Source: Polaribacter sp. Hel1_33_78
Lineage (GTDB): Bacteria; Bacteroidota; Bacteroidia; Flavobacteriales; Flavobacteriaceae
DNA length: 64,000 nucleotides
NCBI RefSeq assembly: GCF_900106075.1
Contig: NZ_LT629794.1
Span: 1,282,001-1,346,000 of the forward strand
Direction: 5' to 3'
Shown here: positions 36,819 through 44,735 of the stretch, in pieces
Position numbering within the stretch: the stretch's first letter is position 1
Layout: every line of letters starts with the position of its first letter
Notes under the pieces: generated by a model
Databases searched by the model: none
What the model was told of the DNA's origin: nothing
The model's input: the letters and a program-made list of their open reading frames with translations, nothing else
Translations under genes and position numbers: made by a program

Positions 36819-38095
36819 TATTTATAGGCTTTTACGTCTCCCATACTTAATTTGTTTCCACTAGAAAATGCATGATTTGTAGGCAATAAAGTGCCACTTT
36901 CTGTAAGCTTCCAATCTTCCCAAGTCGCTGAGATTCCATTCAATTTCATACTTGGCACAAACATTTTAAAACTGTTAGGAACATAATTAGTATCTAAAAC
37001 CCAAAGATAAGAATCTCCAGGGGTTGTTCCTCCAGTTGTATATTTTACTAAAAGAGCCTCTTGGGTATCTACTTTTTGAATACTCCTAATAATTCCGTTT
37101 TCGAATAGTTTATGCGGTGCAACTAGCCAAAAAGAATCGTTATTAAAAATATCCCAAGCTTTTTTTACAAGCGAGGAGTCCGCAATTTCTTGTTTTTTAT
37201 TATGGAAATAAACAGCACTATTTTCTCTATTTCTTGTATGTAAATTTACGCGAATAGTATCCCAAGTAACTTCTGCTATATTTTTTTCTTTATCCCATTT
37301 AAAATGTCTTCTACCTCCAAAACTCCATTCTAGATATCGTGTTTTTCTATATGCTTCGTGATGGATAGCTTTTAGAATTTTAGAAGCAAGTTGATCTGCT
37401 TTTGGATTATATGCTTTTACATCTCCCAGATTTAACTTCATTCCAAATAAAGAAAGTTCATGTTTTGTGGGTAGTTTTATGCCTGCTGAAGTATTTTTCC
37501 ATTCAGACCATGTTGCAGAAACACCACCCATAGGAATTATGGAAGTCCACATTTTAAATGATGTTGGAAAATAGTTTTCGTTTAAAATCCAGAGGTAAGA
37601 ATCTCCTGGAGTTGATCCCCCTGAGGTATAGGTGATTAAAAGAGCATCTTTATCATTATACTTTACAATACGTCTTTCCGTACCAGCATCAAAAATTTTA
37701 TAGGGTGCAACCAACCAAAAAGAATCATTATTAAAAAAATCACTTGCTTTTTTTAATAATTCTTGATTTTCTACTTTTTCATTATCAATAAAAATTTTAG
37801 ATTCGGAAGGCTTACTGGTGTGTAAAATGACCTTATTTTTATCCCAAGAAACTTCAACAATGTTTTCTTGTTTGTGCCATTTATAAAAGTGTTTTCCTCT
37901 AAAACTCCATTCTAAAGTTTCCGATTGTAAAAAGGCATCATTGTTTAATGCATTCAACATTCTAATGGCTAAAGCATCTGCTTCTTTTCCTTTTTCTCCT
38001 TTAGGTAAAGGTTCGTGGTTTACGAAATAATAAATTCCGAGTGCTATAACTAATAGCAGTAAAAGAATTCCAATAAATTTAAAAAGCTTCTTCAT
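36818..38095 (-). CDS. Membrane-anchored protein with two tandem copies of an unnamed domain
   Basis: 425 residues. One N-terminal membrane helix (7-24) and then two closely similar halves, about 39-230 and 233-425. Each contains LEWSF-G--H-KW, EV-WD---V-LHT, a ---FNNDSFWLVAP-K-F strand, TPGDSYLWVL, SFKM, ATW--WK, LPT-H and ends GDVKAY. The halves share these blocks in the same order, a clear internal duplication. The domain has a lipoprotein-carrier-like (LolA/LolB) beta feel, but that is speculative. The gene overlaps the AI-2E-type gene by 1 bp, so a shared function in the envelope is plausible. Confidence 0.8.
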   Translation of the reverse strand: MKKLFKFIGILLLLLVIALGIYYFVNHEPLPKGEKGKEADALAIRMLNALNNDAFLQSETLEWSFRGKHFYKWHKQENIVEVSWDKNKVILHTSKPSESKIFIDNEKVENQELLKKASDFFNNDSFWLVAPYKIFDAGTERRIVKYNDKDALLITYTSGGSTPGDSYLWILNENYFPTSFKMWTSIIPMGGVSATWSEWKNTSAGIKLPTKHELSLFGMKLNLGDVKAYNPKADQLASKILKAIHHEAYRKTRYLEWSFGGRRHFKWDKEKNIAEVTWDTIRVNLHTRNRENSAVYFHNKKQEIADSSLVKKAWDIFNNDSFWLVAPHKLFENGIIRSIQKVDTQEALLVKYTTGGTTPGDSYLWVLDTNYVPNSFKMFVPSMKLNGISATWEDWKLTESGTLLPTNHAFSSGNKLSMGDVKAYK

Positions 38096-38223
38096 TTTTT
38101 TACATTAAAAAATCTGAAGCTAAAATATCATTTTTTAAATGAAGAAACTATTTGTTCTACTCATAATAATCTAATATGTGTTTTTATGACCTCCGTTTTT
38201 ATATTATTCTCGAATTTAAGTTT

Positions 38224-39087
38224 TTAAAAATCTGGAAAAATAGTTGTAAATTTTTTAGGATTTTCTTTGGTGATAGAAATTGTATCTTTTGTAAAAGGAT
38301 GTATAAAATCTAGTGCAGATGCATGTAAATACAAACCTCTTCCGTTTAAAACAAGTCCTTCCTTAAAATATTCTTTGTCTCCTAAAATCGGATTTCCAAT
38401 GGAAGATAAATGTTTTCTAAGCTGATGTTTTCTGCCAGTCTTTGGGCTAAGTTTCACCAAATTTAAAAAAGTGAAGCGTTTAGAAACTACCGTTCGCAAA
38501 ACATCAAATTGCGTTAATGCTATTTTTTCATCAATATGAAAATTCATTTCACCATTTTCTTCCATTTTCCCAATCGTAATTGCAAAATATGTTTTTTGAA
38601 TTTCGTTATTTTTAAATAATGCACTTAGTGCATTTATGGATGAACTTGTTTTTCCAATTAATAAAAGCCCACTTGTTGGATAATCTAATCTGTGAATTGG
38701 TTGCGGTCTTACAGCATCGAGTTGATTGCTTTTTTTTAAGTTTTGAGTTAATCCATTTGCTATGGTTACAAACTTATTTCCACTAACTAAAATACCTGCA
38801 GGTTTGTAAATAATGGCTAAATAATCATCTTCAAATAAAACTTCTAAATTTAGCTGTAATCTCTCAAAAATTGGTGAATTTTCAGCTTCAAAAAGCTCAA
38901 TTTTTTCCCCGCCAGAAATATATTTTGAGGTTGTTGCTAAAACTCCATCAATAAAAATAAACTCTTTTTTAATAGCCTTTTTAATACCCGATTTTGTGGG
39001 AATAGTTTTAAAAACACCAACTCCATATTCTTGAAAACGAATCGGTTTTTCTTGTTTAATTGCATAATGAGTTTCCGCTAATTGCAT
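38224..39087 (-). CDS. RluA-family pseudouridine synthase
   Basis: 287 residues. No full S4 motif but an S4-like N-terminal part (KKAIKKEFIFIDGVLATTSK). The catalytic block is PQPIHRLDYPTSGLLLI with Asp135; GRKHQLRKHLSSIGNPILGD is the RluA-type RNA-binding motif. It modifies a uridine in rRNA or tRNA; the exact site is unknown. It overlaps the VOC gene by one base. Confidence 0.92.
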   Translation of the reverse strand: MQLAETHYAIKQEKPIRFQEYGVGVFKTIPTKSGIKKAIKKEFIFIDGVLATTSKYISGGEKIELFEAENSPIFERLQLNLEVLFEDDYLAIIYKPAGILVSGNKFVTIANGLTQNLKKSNQLDAVRPQPIHRLDYPTSGLLLIGKTSSSINALSALFKNNEIQKTYFAITIGKMEENGEMNFHIDEKIALTQFDVLRTVVSKRFTFLNLVKLSPKTGRKHQLRKHLSSIGNPILGDKEYFKEGLVLNGRGLYLHASALDFIHPFTKDTISITKENPKKFTTIFPDF

Positions 39088-39503
39088 TATTTAGCAAATA
39101 ACTGACTCATATCCTTAAAAGCTTTAAACTCTAGTGCATTTTTTTCGGGATCAGTAAAAAACATTGTTGCTTGTTCTCCTACCTTTCCCTCAAAACGAAT
39201 GCAAGGTGCTATTTCAAATTTTGTATTTTTAGCTTTTAATTGATTTGCTAAAGAATGCCAGTCTTCCCAAGTTAAAACGACTCCAAAATGCGGTACAGGA
39301 ACATCGTGTCCATCAACAGGATTGGAAATTCTCTCTGGGTTAAATCCATCTTTCTGATGAATAACTAATTGATGTCCAAAGAAATTAAAATCTACCCAAT
39401 GTTCAGAACTTCTACCTTCTTCACAGTTTAAAATATCTCTGTAAAACGTTCTACACTTTTCTAAATCTTGCACTGGAATTGCTAAATGGAATGGTTGTAT
39501 CAT
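39087..39503 (-). CDS. VOC-family (glyoxalase/bleomycin-resistance fold) protein
   Basis: 138 residues, one full pair of VOC half-modules. [21 protein letters not shown] (5-25) and the C-terminal [16 protein letters not shown], with a metal-ligand Glu in the last strand, are typical. His6 and Glu near 127 may bind a divalent metal. Substrate unknown; possibly glyoxal-type or ring-cleavage chemistry. Operonic with the RluA-like gene downstream (1-bp overlap). Confidence 0.9.
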   Translation of the reverse strand: MIQPFHLAIPVQDLEKCRTFYRDILNCEEGRSSEHWVDFNFFGHQLVIHQKDGFNPERISNPVDGHDVPVPHFGVVLTWEDWHSLANQLKAKNTKFEIAPCIRFEGKVGEQATMFFTDPEKNALEFKAFKDMSQLFAK

Positions 39504-39507
39504 TAGT

Positions 39508-40278
39508 TTAATTTAAAATGTTTTTACCATATTTATTTAAAAGTGAGTTTATTTGACTTTGTTTAATTATAAATTGATAATCTCCTAACTCATCAAGTGC
39601 TCTTTCTGCGTGATTGGAACATCTTTCTGAAGTTAAAACTATTGTTTTGTCTATAATTTTAAAGTCGATAAATTCTAAGGAATTAAAAGGCAAACTGTTC
39701 AAACAATTTTTATAAAGTTCTATTGTTTGGTTTAATCTATTTTTATCCTGCTTTGAAACAACTTCGTTGTTGATTTTTAATATATAGCTTTCTATTTCTT
39801 TTCTTTTTTCGCTTGAAATTAAAAGGAGTAATTCTTTTTTACCTTTTTTACTAAAAATGGAATCTAAATAAATCCGATGACCATTTGATAAATCATAATT
39901 ATAAGTAGTTGAGAAAAATTCGCAATATGCACCACAGCCATCTGCATTTAGAGTAACGGAATACATTTTTTTATTAAGTGTGTTTATACTGTACGTTAAA
40001 TCAGAAAGTATAGGAATAGAATTTTCTTTTGTTCCCCAAACGTTTTCAAAAATACTTTTGTGCTCTTTATTGATGTCTATATCAAGAAAATCTTTAAAAA
40101 TTTCAGAATTTATTTTTTTAGTTATATGTAAAGGTTTACCTACTAATAAAGGAAAATCATATTTTAATTTTGGAGAATTTGGTTTTGTTTCCTCAATTTT
40201 TTTTACACTAAAATTTTCATCAGAACTACAACTGAAAAATATTAGAATTAAGAGTAAGTTTAAAATGTTTTTAATCAT
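39508..40278 (-). CDS. Lipoprotein with RsiV/DUF3298-like domain
   Basis: 256 residues, lipobox FFSC with Cys17. The mature part has the pattern of DUF4163/DUF3298 proteins ([44 protein letters not shown]), a fold known from RsiV-type proteins that bind cell-wall ligands. Two Cys in GCGAYC could form a disulfide. Function unknown. It begins 18 bp after the gamma-glutamyltranspeptidase stop. Confidence 0.72.
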   Translation of the reverse strand: MIKNILNLLLILIFFSCSSDENFSVKKIEETKPNSPKLKYDFPLLVGKPLHITKKINSEIFKDFLDIDINKEHKSIFENVWGTKENSIPILSDLTYSINTLNKKMYSVTLNADGCGAYCEFFSTTYNYDLSNGHRIYLDSIFSKKGKKELLLLISSEKRKEIESYILKINNEVVSKQDKNRLNQTIELYKNCLNSLPFNSLEFIDFKIIDKTIVLTSERCSNHAERALDELGDYQFIIKQSQINSLLNKYGKNILN

Positions 40279-40296
40279 AGTTTCTATTTATAAAAC

Positions 40297-41988
40297 CTAA
40301 AAACCAACAGCCGTGTCATCTCCGCGTTTATCTGCTCCACCCTCTAATTTTCCTTCTGGCAATATCAAAATAGCAGAAACTTTACCAATAATTTTAGAAG
40401 AAGTTTCGTCAATTAAATAATTAAGGTTTTTTAACTCCGCAATTACTTCTTTATTAAAACTATTAGGTTCCATTTTAATAACATCTGGTAACCATTGATG
40501 ATGAAATCTTGCAGCATTTACAGCCTGCTGCATTCCCATTTTATATTCATGCACGTTTAGAATAGTCTGTAAAACAGATGTGATAATTGTTGATCCTCCA
40601 GGAGTTCCTACAACCATAAAAAGTTTTCCGTTTTTTTCTACGATTGTTGGTGTCATAGAACTTAACATTCTTTTTTCTGGAACAATTTCATTGGCTTTTG
40701 CACCAATTAAACCAAACATATTTGGCACACCAGGTTTGCTAGAAAAATCGTCCATTTCATTATTAAAGAAGAAACCTAATTCAGACGAATATAATTTGGA
40801 ACCATAAGCGCCATTTAAAGTTGTTGTTACGGAAACCGCATTTCCAAATTGATCTACAATAGAGTAATGTGTGGTTTCATCACTTTCAATAATTTCGACA
40901 TTACCATGAGAAACTTCAGAAGATTTAGTAGCTTTTTCAAAAGAAAAATTAGCCATTCTTTTTTCAGAGTATTCTTTAGAAATTAATTTTTGTTGCGGAA
41001 TTGTTACAAAATCAGGATCACCTAAAAAGTAACTTCTGTCTGCATAAGCGCGTCTTTCTGCTTCTGTAATTACTTGAATTGACTTTGCACTATTATGCCC
41101 AAATTCATCCAAGTTAAAAGGCTCAATCGCTGTCATAATTTGAGCTAAACAAATACCTCCACTAGAAGGAGGAGACATAGAAATTACTTTTAAATCGTCA
41201 TACTTAAAAGTAACGGGAGTTCTCCATTTGGCTTCATATTTAGATAAATCTTCTAAGGTTATAATTCCTCCGTTTTCTTGAATAAATTTCACCAAACGTT
41301 TTGCAGTTTCACCATTATAAAACTCCTCTTTTCCGTTCTGTTGTATTCTAGTTAAAGTTTCTGCTAAAGCAGGATATTTTATTGTGTCATTTTCTTGCCA
41401 TTTTTCACTAAAAATAATAGAATCTTTATTCGCTTTTAAAAATAATGGTTGAAAGTATTTAATTCTTTTTTCTTGCTTTTTGGTAACGATTACACCGCGT
41501 TTTGCTAATTCAATTACTGGTTTTAGTATTTCTTCAATAGAAAGTGTTCCAAATTTTTTATGTGTTGCAAAAACTCCTGCAATTGTTCCAGGAACACCTA
41601 CAGCCATTGCTCCAAGTGTACTTTTTCCTTTAATTACATTTTCTTTTGCATCCAAATACATGTTTTTGGTTGCAGCTAAAGGTGCTTTTTCTCTATAATC
41701 TAAGGCTCCAATTTCTCCGTCATTTTTTCTATAGACCATAAAACCACCACCACCAAGATTTCCTGCAAAAGGATATGCAACCGCTAAAGCTAATTCTGTA
41801 CCAACCATTGCATCAAAAGCGTTTCCTCCTTTTTTTAAGATATCCGAACCAATTTTAGAAGCTTCTTCTCTGGCGGCAACAACCATGGCTTTTTGAGTTA
41901 CCAATCCTGTTGTTTTTTCCTTATTTATTGCTGTTTCACAGTTTATAAGTAATAAAGATAGTGCGATAAGTAAACTGATTTTTCTCAT
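40297..41988 (-). CDS. ggt: Gamma-glutamyltranspeptidase, lipoprotein
   Basis: 563 residues from the ATG at 41988; an upstream start at 42066 would overlap the acpH-like gene and add an unlikely leader before the signal peptide. Lipobox LLINC gives Cys17. The autocatalytic nucleophile is Thr372 in ETTHYSIVDQFGNAVSVT; AGNLGGGGFMVYR, SPPSSGGICLAQI and TPGGSTIITSVLQ are the remaining family signatures. The precursor cleaves itself into large and small subunits and hydrolyses or transfers the gamma-glutamyl group of glutathione and related peptides, here at the envelope. Confidence 0.95.
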   Translation of the reverse strand: MRKISLLIALSLLLINCETAINKEKTTGLVTQKAMVVAAREEASKIGSDILKKGGNAFDAMVGTELALAVAYPFAGNLGGGGFMVYRKNDGEIGALDYREKAPLAATKNMYLDAKENVIKGKSTLGAMAVGVPGTIAGVFATHKKFGTLSIEEILKPVIELAKRGVIVTKKQEKRIKYFQPLFLKANKDSIIFSEKWQENDTIKYPALAETLTRIQQNGKEEFYNGETAKRLVKFIQENGGIITLEDLSKYEAKWRTPVTFKYDDLKVISMSPPSSGGICLAQIMTAIEPFNLDEFGHNSAKSIQVITEAERRAYADRSYFLGDPDFVTIPQQKLISKEYSEKRMANFSFEKATKSSEVSHGNVEIIESDETTHYSIVDQFGNAVSVTTTLNGAYGSKLYSSELGFFFNNEMDDFSSKPGVPNMFGLIGAKANEIVPEKRMLSSMTPTIVEKNGKLFMVVGTPGGSTIITSVLQTILNVHEYKMGMQQAVNAARFHHQWLPDVIKMEPNSFNKEVIAELKNLNYLIDETSSKIIGKVSAILILPEGKLEGGADKRGDDTAVGF

Positions 41989-41992
41989 AATT

Positions 41993-42580
41993 CTAATTGA
42001 TTTCTTGAAGTTTTTGTACCGTAAAATTTTGTAAATCTTTAAAGAAAATGGTAAAGTCATTTTCAAATTCTTGATGTAAAATAGTTAAATCTTCGATGGC
42101 TAAATTCATTTGAGATTTTCCTTTTGTTCTGGTATTCATTCCGTTTAAAACACGTTCTATACCATCTTTAAATTGATAATTGAAAAGGATGTTATACTGA
42201 ATCATGTATTTAATGAAATTCTGAGATTTTAAAGGCAATTCAGGTGAAATTTCATAGAAAAATTTATTAATGGAGTCTGTGTAAATATCTAATGGGATTA
42301 CTGAATAATCTGCCCAGTTTTTTGCTAGAAAATAATCATAAAAAATATCTATAATTACACCATCGTAGTGCCTGTAGCGCTCGTGTAATCGTCTTTTACT
42401 TTTTCTAACAACTTCATGAGCGTCTGTAAATGTATCTATTTCTCTGTGCAAAAAAACACCTTGCTGAATTTCTTCCGAAAATCCATCGTAATTATTACCT
42501 TTAATATGATCTGCAATAAAATTTCCAATCATAATATTGGTATTGTTTTCCGATAAGTAGAGATGCGCTAGAAAATTCAT
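41993..42580 (-). CDS. acpH: Acyl-carrier-protein phosphodiesterase-like protein (DUF479)
   Basis: 195 residues, normal length. MNFLAHLYLS, IGNFIADHIKG, GVFLHREIDTFTDAH and RRLHERYRHYDGVIIDIFYDYFL hold the conserved His/Asp set of AcpH, an HD-like metal-dependent hydrolase that removes the phosphopantetheine arm from ACP. It ends 4 bp before the ggt start. Confidence 0.9.
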   Translation of the reverse strand: MNFLAHLYLSENNTNIMIGNFIADHIKGNNYDGFSEEIQQGVFLHREIDTFTDAHEVVRKSKRRLHERYRHYDGVIIDIFYDYFLAKNWADYSVIPLDIYTDSINKFFYEISPELPLKSQNFIKYMIQYNILFNYQFKDGIERVLNGMNTRTKGKSQMNLAIEDLTILHQEFENDFTIFFKDLQNFTVQKLQEIN

Positions 42581-42631
42581 TCGTTAAAAGTAAACAAAAA
42601 ACAATAAGAGAGTAAAAAAAATATAAACTCT

Positions 42632-43354
42632 TTATTTCCTTTTAGAGACCAAAAGTTCTTCTAAACCAATTTTTTCTGGACGATAAGAATTTACAATATG
42701 ATCACTTGGGTAGCCAAAAGAAAGGCCACAAACTAATTCATATCCTTTTGGCACATTGAAATGTTTATCTACTGGTTCTCTCCATAAATTTAAAGCTCCT
42801 TGTGCGCAAGTCCCTAAACCTTTACTCGTGGCGGATAACATTAAGTTTTGCATAAATAAACCTGCATCAACTAATGAAGTATACCCCATTTTTGGGTCTA
42901 CAAAAATCCAAATACCAACAGGAGCATCAAAAAAAGTAAAGTTACGCGCCAAACTAGCAGCTCTTGCTTTTTTATCCTCTCTTTTTATACCAAGTACTTT
43001 ATACAAACCAAAACCAGTTTTTACTCTTCTTTCTTGAAAAATTTCTGGATATTTACCTTGTATGGTCTTATACACTTTATTCACATTCAGTTTATATTTA
43101 TGGGCAGTGTAAATTTTGCTGAATATGTTTAGTTTTCTTAATTTTTGGCCAGTATTGTACTTAAAAGTAAGATCTTCTCCTATTTTTTTTAGTATATCAC
43201 CTTTTGCAACAACAACTTTAAAAGGTTGTGTATTGGAGCTTGAGGGAGCCTCTAAAGCTTCTTTTAGAACTTGATTGATAATTTCATCAGAAACGGGTGT
43301 GTTTTTAAAATCTCTAATACTTCTTCTGTTTTTATTTGTTTCCTCGAAAGTCAC
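42632..43354 (-). CDS. Nitroreductase-family flavoprotein
   Basis: 240 residues. RRSIRDFKNTPVSDEIINQV and EAPSSSNTQPFKVVV at the N-terminus form the FMN-phosphate site; GLFMQNLMLSATSKGLGTCAQG and LVCGLSFGYPSDHIVNSYRPEK are typical of the NfsA/NfsB-like fold. It probably reduces quinones or nitroaromatics with NAD(P)H. Located between dnaN (upstream, own terminator) and acpH. Confidence 0.92.
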   Translation of the reverse strand: MTFEETNKNRRSIRDFKNTPVSDEIINQVLKEALEAPSSSNTQPFKVVVAKGDILKKIGEDLTFKYNTGQKLRKLNIFSKIYTAHKYKLNVNKVYKTIQGKYPEIFQERRVKTGFGLYKVLGIKREDKKARAASLARNFTFFDAPVGIWIFVDPKMGYTSLVDAGLFMQNLMLSATSKGLGTCAQGALNLWREPVDKHFNVPKGYELVCGLSFGYPSDHIVNSYRPEKIGLEELLVSKRK

Positions 43355-43390
43355 TGGCTAAAAGTTTAATTATTGTTAAAAGTAACTAAA

Positions 43391-43416
43391 AAACCACAAC
43401 TAAAAAGTTGTGGTTT
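43391..43416 (-). terminator. dnaN terminator
   Basis: AAACCACAAC (43391-43400) and GTTGTGGTTT (43407-43416) form a perfect 10-bp stem with a 6-nt loop. On the minus strand a TTTAGTTAC tract follows. It separates dnaN from the nitroreductase gene. Confidence 0.8.
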
Positions 43417-43440
43417 AGAGTATTAAATATGTTTTTTATT

Positions 43441-44559
43441 TTAATTATTTAACATTACAGGCATTACCAACATAGTAACTTTTTCCCCTTCATCTGTGCC
43501 GTCAATAGGTGTCAAGATTCCTGCTCTGTTTGGCAATGACATTTCAATTAAAACATCATTAGAACTTAAGTTGTTTAGCATTTCACTTAAAAAACGTGAG
43601 TTAAAACCAATTTGCATGTCATCTCCTTGGTAGTCGCAGCTCAATCGCTCATCCGCTTTGTTAGAAAAATCTAAATCTTCCGCAGAAATATTTAATTCTG
43701 TTCCTGCCATTTTTAATCGAATTTGGTGTGTAGTCTTACTAGAGAATATAGAAACACGTCTTACAGAGTTTAAAAAAGAAGCTCTATCAACTGTTAATTT
43801 ATTTGGATTTTCTTTAGGAATTACAGCTTCGTAATTAGGATATTTCCCATCAATTAAACGACAAACTAAAACCACGTTATCAAAAGTGAATTTTGCATTT
43901 GCGTCATTATATTCAATTGTAACTTCGCTATCAGAACCACCTAAAATTCCTTTTAATAAATTTAAAGGTTTCTTTGGCATAATAAATTCTGCTGTCTGAT
44001 CTGCAGTAACATCCGTTCTCGTGTATTTCACTAATTTATGAGCATCCGTAGCAACGAAGGTTAAGCTTTGTGAACTAAATTGAAAGAAAACACCACTCAT
44101 TACCGGGCGTAAATCATCATTTCCTGCAGCAAATATTGTTTTAGAAATTGCCGTACCTAAAATATTTGCAGGAACCACTGTTTTACTTGGTGAAGGTAAT
44201 GAAACTGCTTTAGGGAATTCATCTCCGCTAAAATAAGCCATATCATACTTCCCTTGATCAGAACTAATTTCAATCGTATTATCACCTTCTGTTTTAAATG
44301 TTAAAGGTTGGTCTGGAAAGGTCTTTAAAGTATCTAATAACAAACGTGCAGAAACCGCAATAGAAGCAGAACTATCACTTTCTACATCGACTACAGAACT
44401 CATTGTTGTTTCCAAATCTGATGCAGAAACTTTTAATTGATTTTCAGATAACTCAAACAAAAAGTTATCTAAAATTGGTAATGTGTTGTTGCTATTTATA
44501 ACGCCTCCTAAAACTTGTAATTGTTTTAATAATTGAGAACTGGATACAATAAATTTCAT
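43441..44559 (-). CDS. dnaN: DNA polymerase III beta subunit (sliding clamp)
   Basis: 372 residues, standard length, with the three clamp folds. MKFIVSSSQLLKQLQVLGGVI, NTLPILDNFLFEL, LPSPSKTVVPANILGTAISK, RPVMSGVFFQF and the C-terminal VTMLVMPVMLNN are characteristic. It holds the polymerase on DNA. It stands alone with its own promoter and terminator and without dnaA or recF beside it, which is usual in Bacteroidota. Confidence 0.97.
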   Translation of the reverse strand: MKFIVSSSQLLKQLQVLGGVINSNNTLPILDNFLFELSENQLKVSASDLETTMSSVVDVESDSSASIAVSARLLLDTLKTFPDQPLTFKTEGDNTIEISSDQGKYDMAYFSGDEFPKAVSLPSPSKTVVPANILGTAISKTIFAAGNDDLRPVMSGVFFQFSSQSLTFVATDAHKLVKYTRTDVTADQTAEFIMPKKPLNLLKGILGGSDSEVTIEYNDANAKFTFDNVVLVCRLIDGKYPNYEAVIPKENPNKLTVDRASFLNSVRRVSIFSSKTTHQIRLKMAGTELNISAEDLDFSNKADERLSCDYQGDDMQIGFNSRFLSEMLNNLSSNDVLIEMSLPNRAGILTPIDGTDEGEKVTMLVMPVMLNN

Positions 44560-44585
44560 GTAATATTTTTTCTTAATGTGTTCTA

Positions 44586-44593
44586 CAAATATA
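44586..44593 (-). promoter_or_regulatory. dnaN -7 box
   Basis: On the minus strand TATATTTG (44593-44586) is a perfect TAnnTTTG box 26 bp before the dnaN start. No convincing -33 TTG was found at the usual distance. Confidence 0.5.
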
Positions 44594-44705
44594 TTCTAAA
44601 AAAGTGACTTTAAAAATTATTTTATTAACAGGTTATGAGCATTTTGTTGATGATTTTAGAAATGTTATATTTATGTTAATTCATTCATTTTTATGGATAA
44701 AAAAC

Positions 44706-44713
44706 TACATTTG
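44706..44713 (+). promoter_or_regulatory. -7 box of the PIG-L deacetylase gene
   Basis: TACATTTG, a perfect TAnnTTTG box, 22 bp before the ATG at 44736. Confidence 0.5.
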
Positions 44714-44735
44714 TTTTCACGACTAATTTTAAAAT

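Noticed and set aside
41993..42066. Longer N-terminus for gamma-glutamyltranspeptidase
   Set aside because: It would overlap the acpH-like gene and put a basic leader before a perfect lipoprotein signal; the start at 41988 is better.
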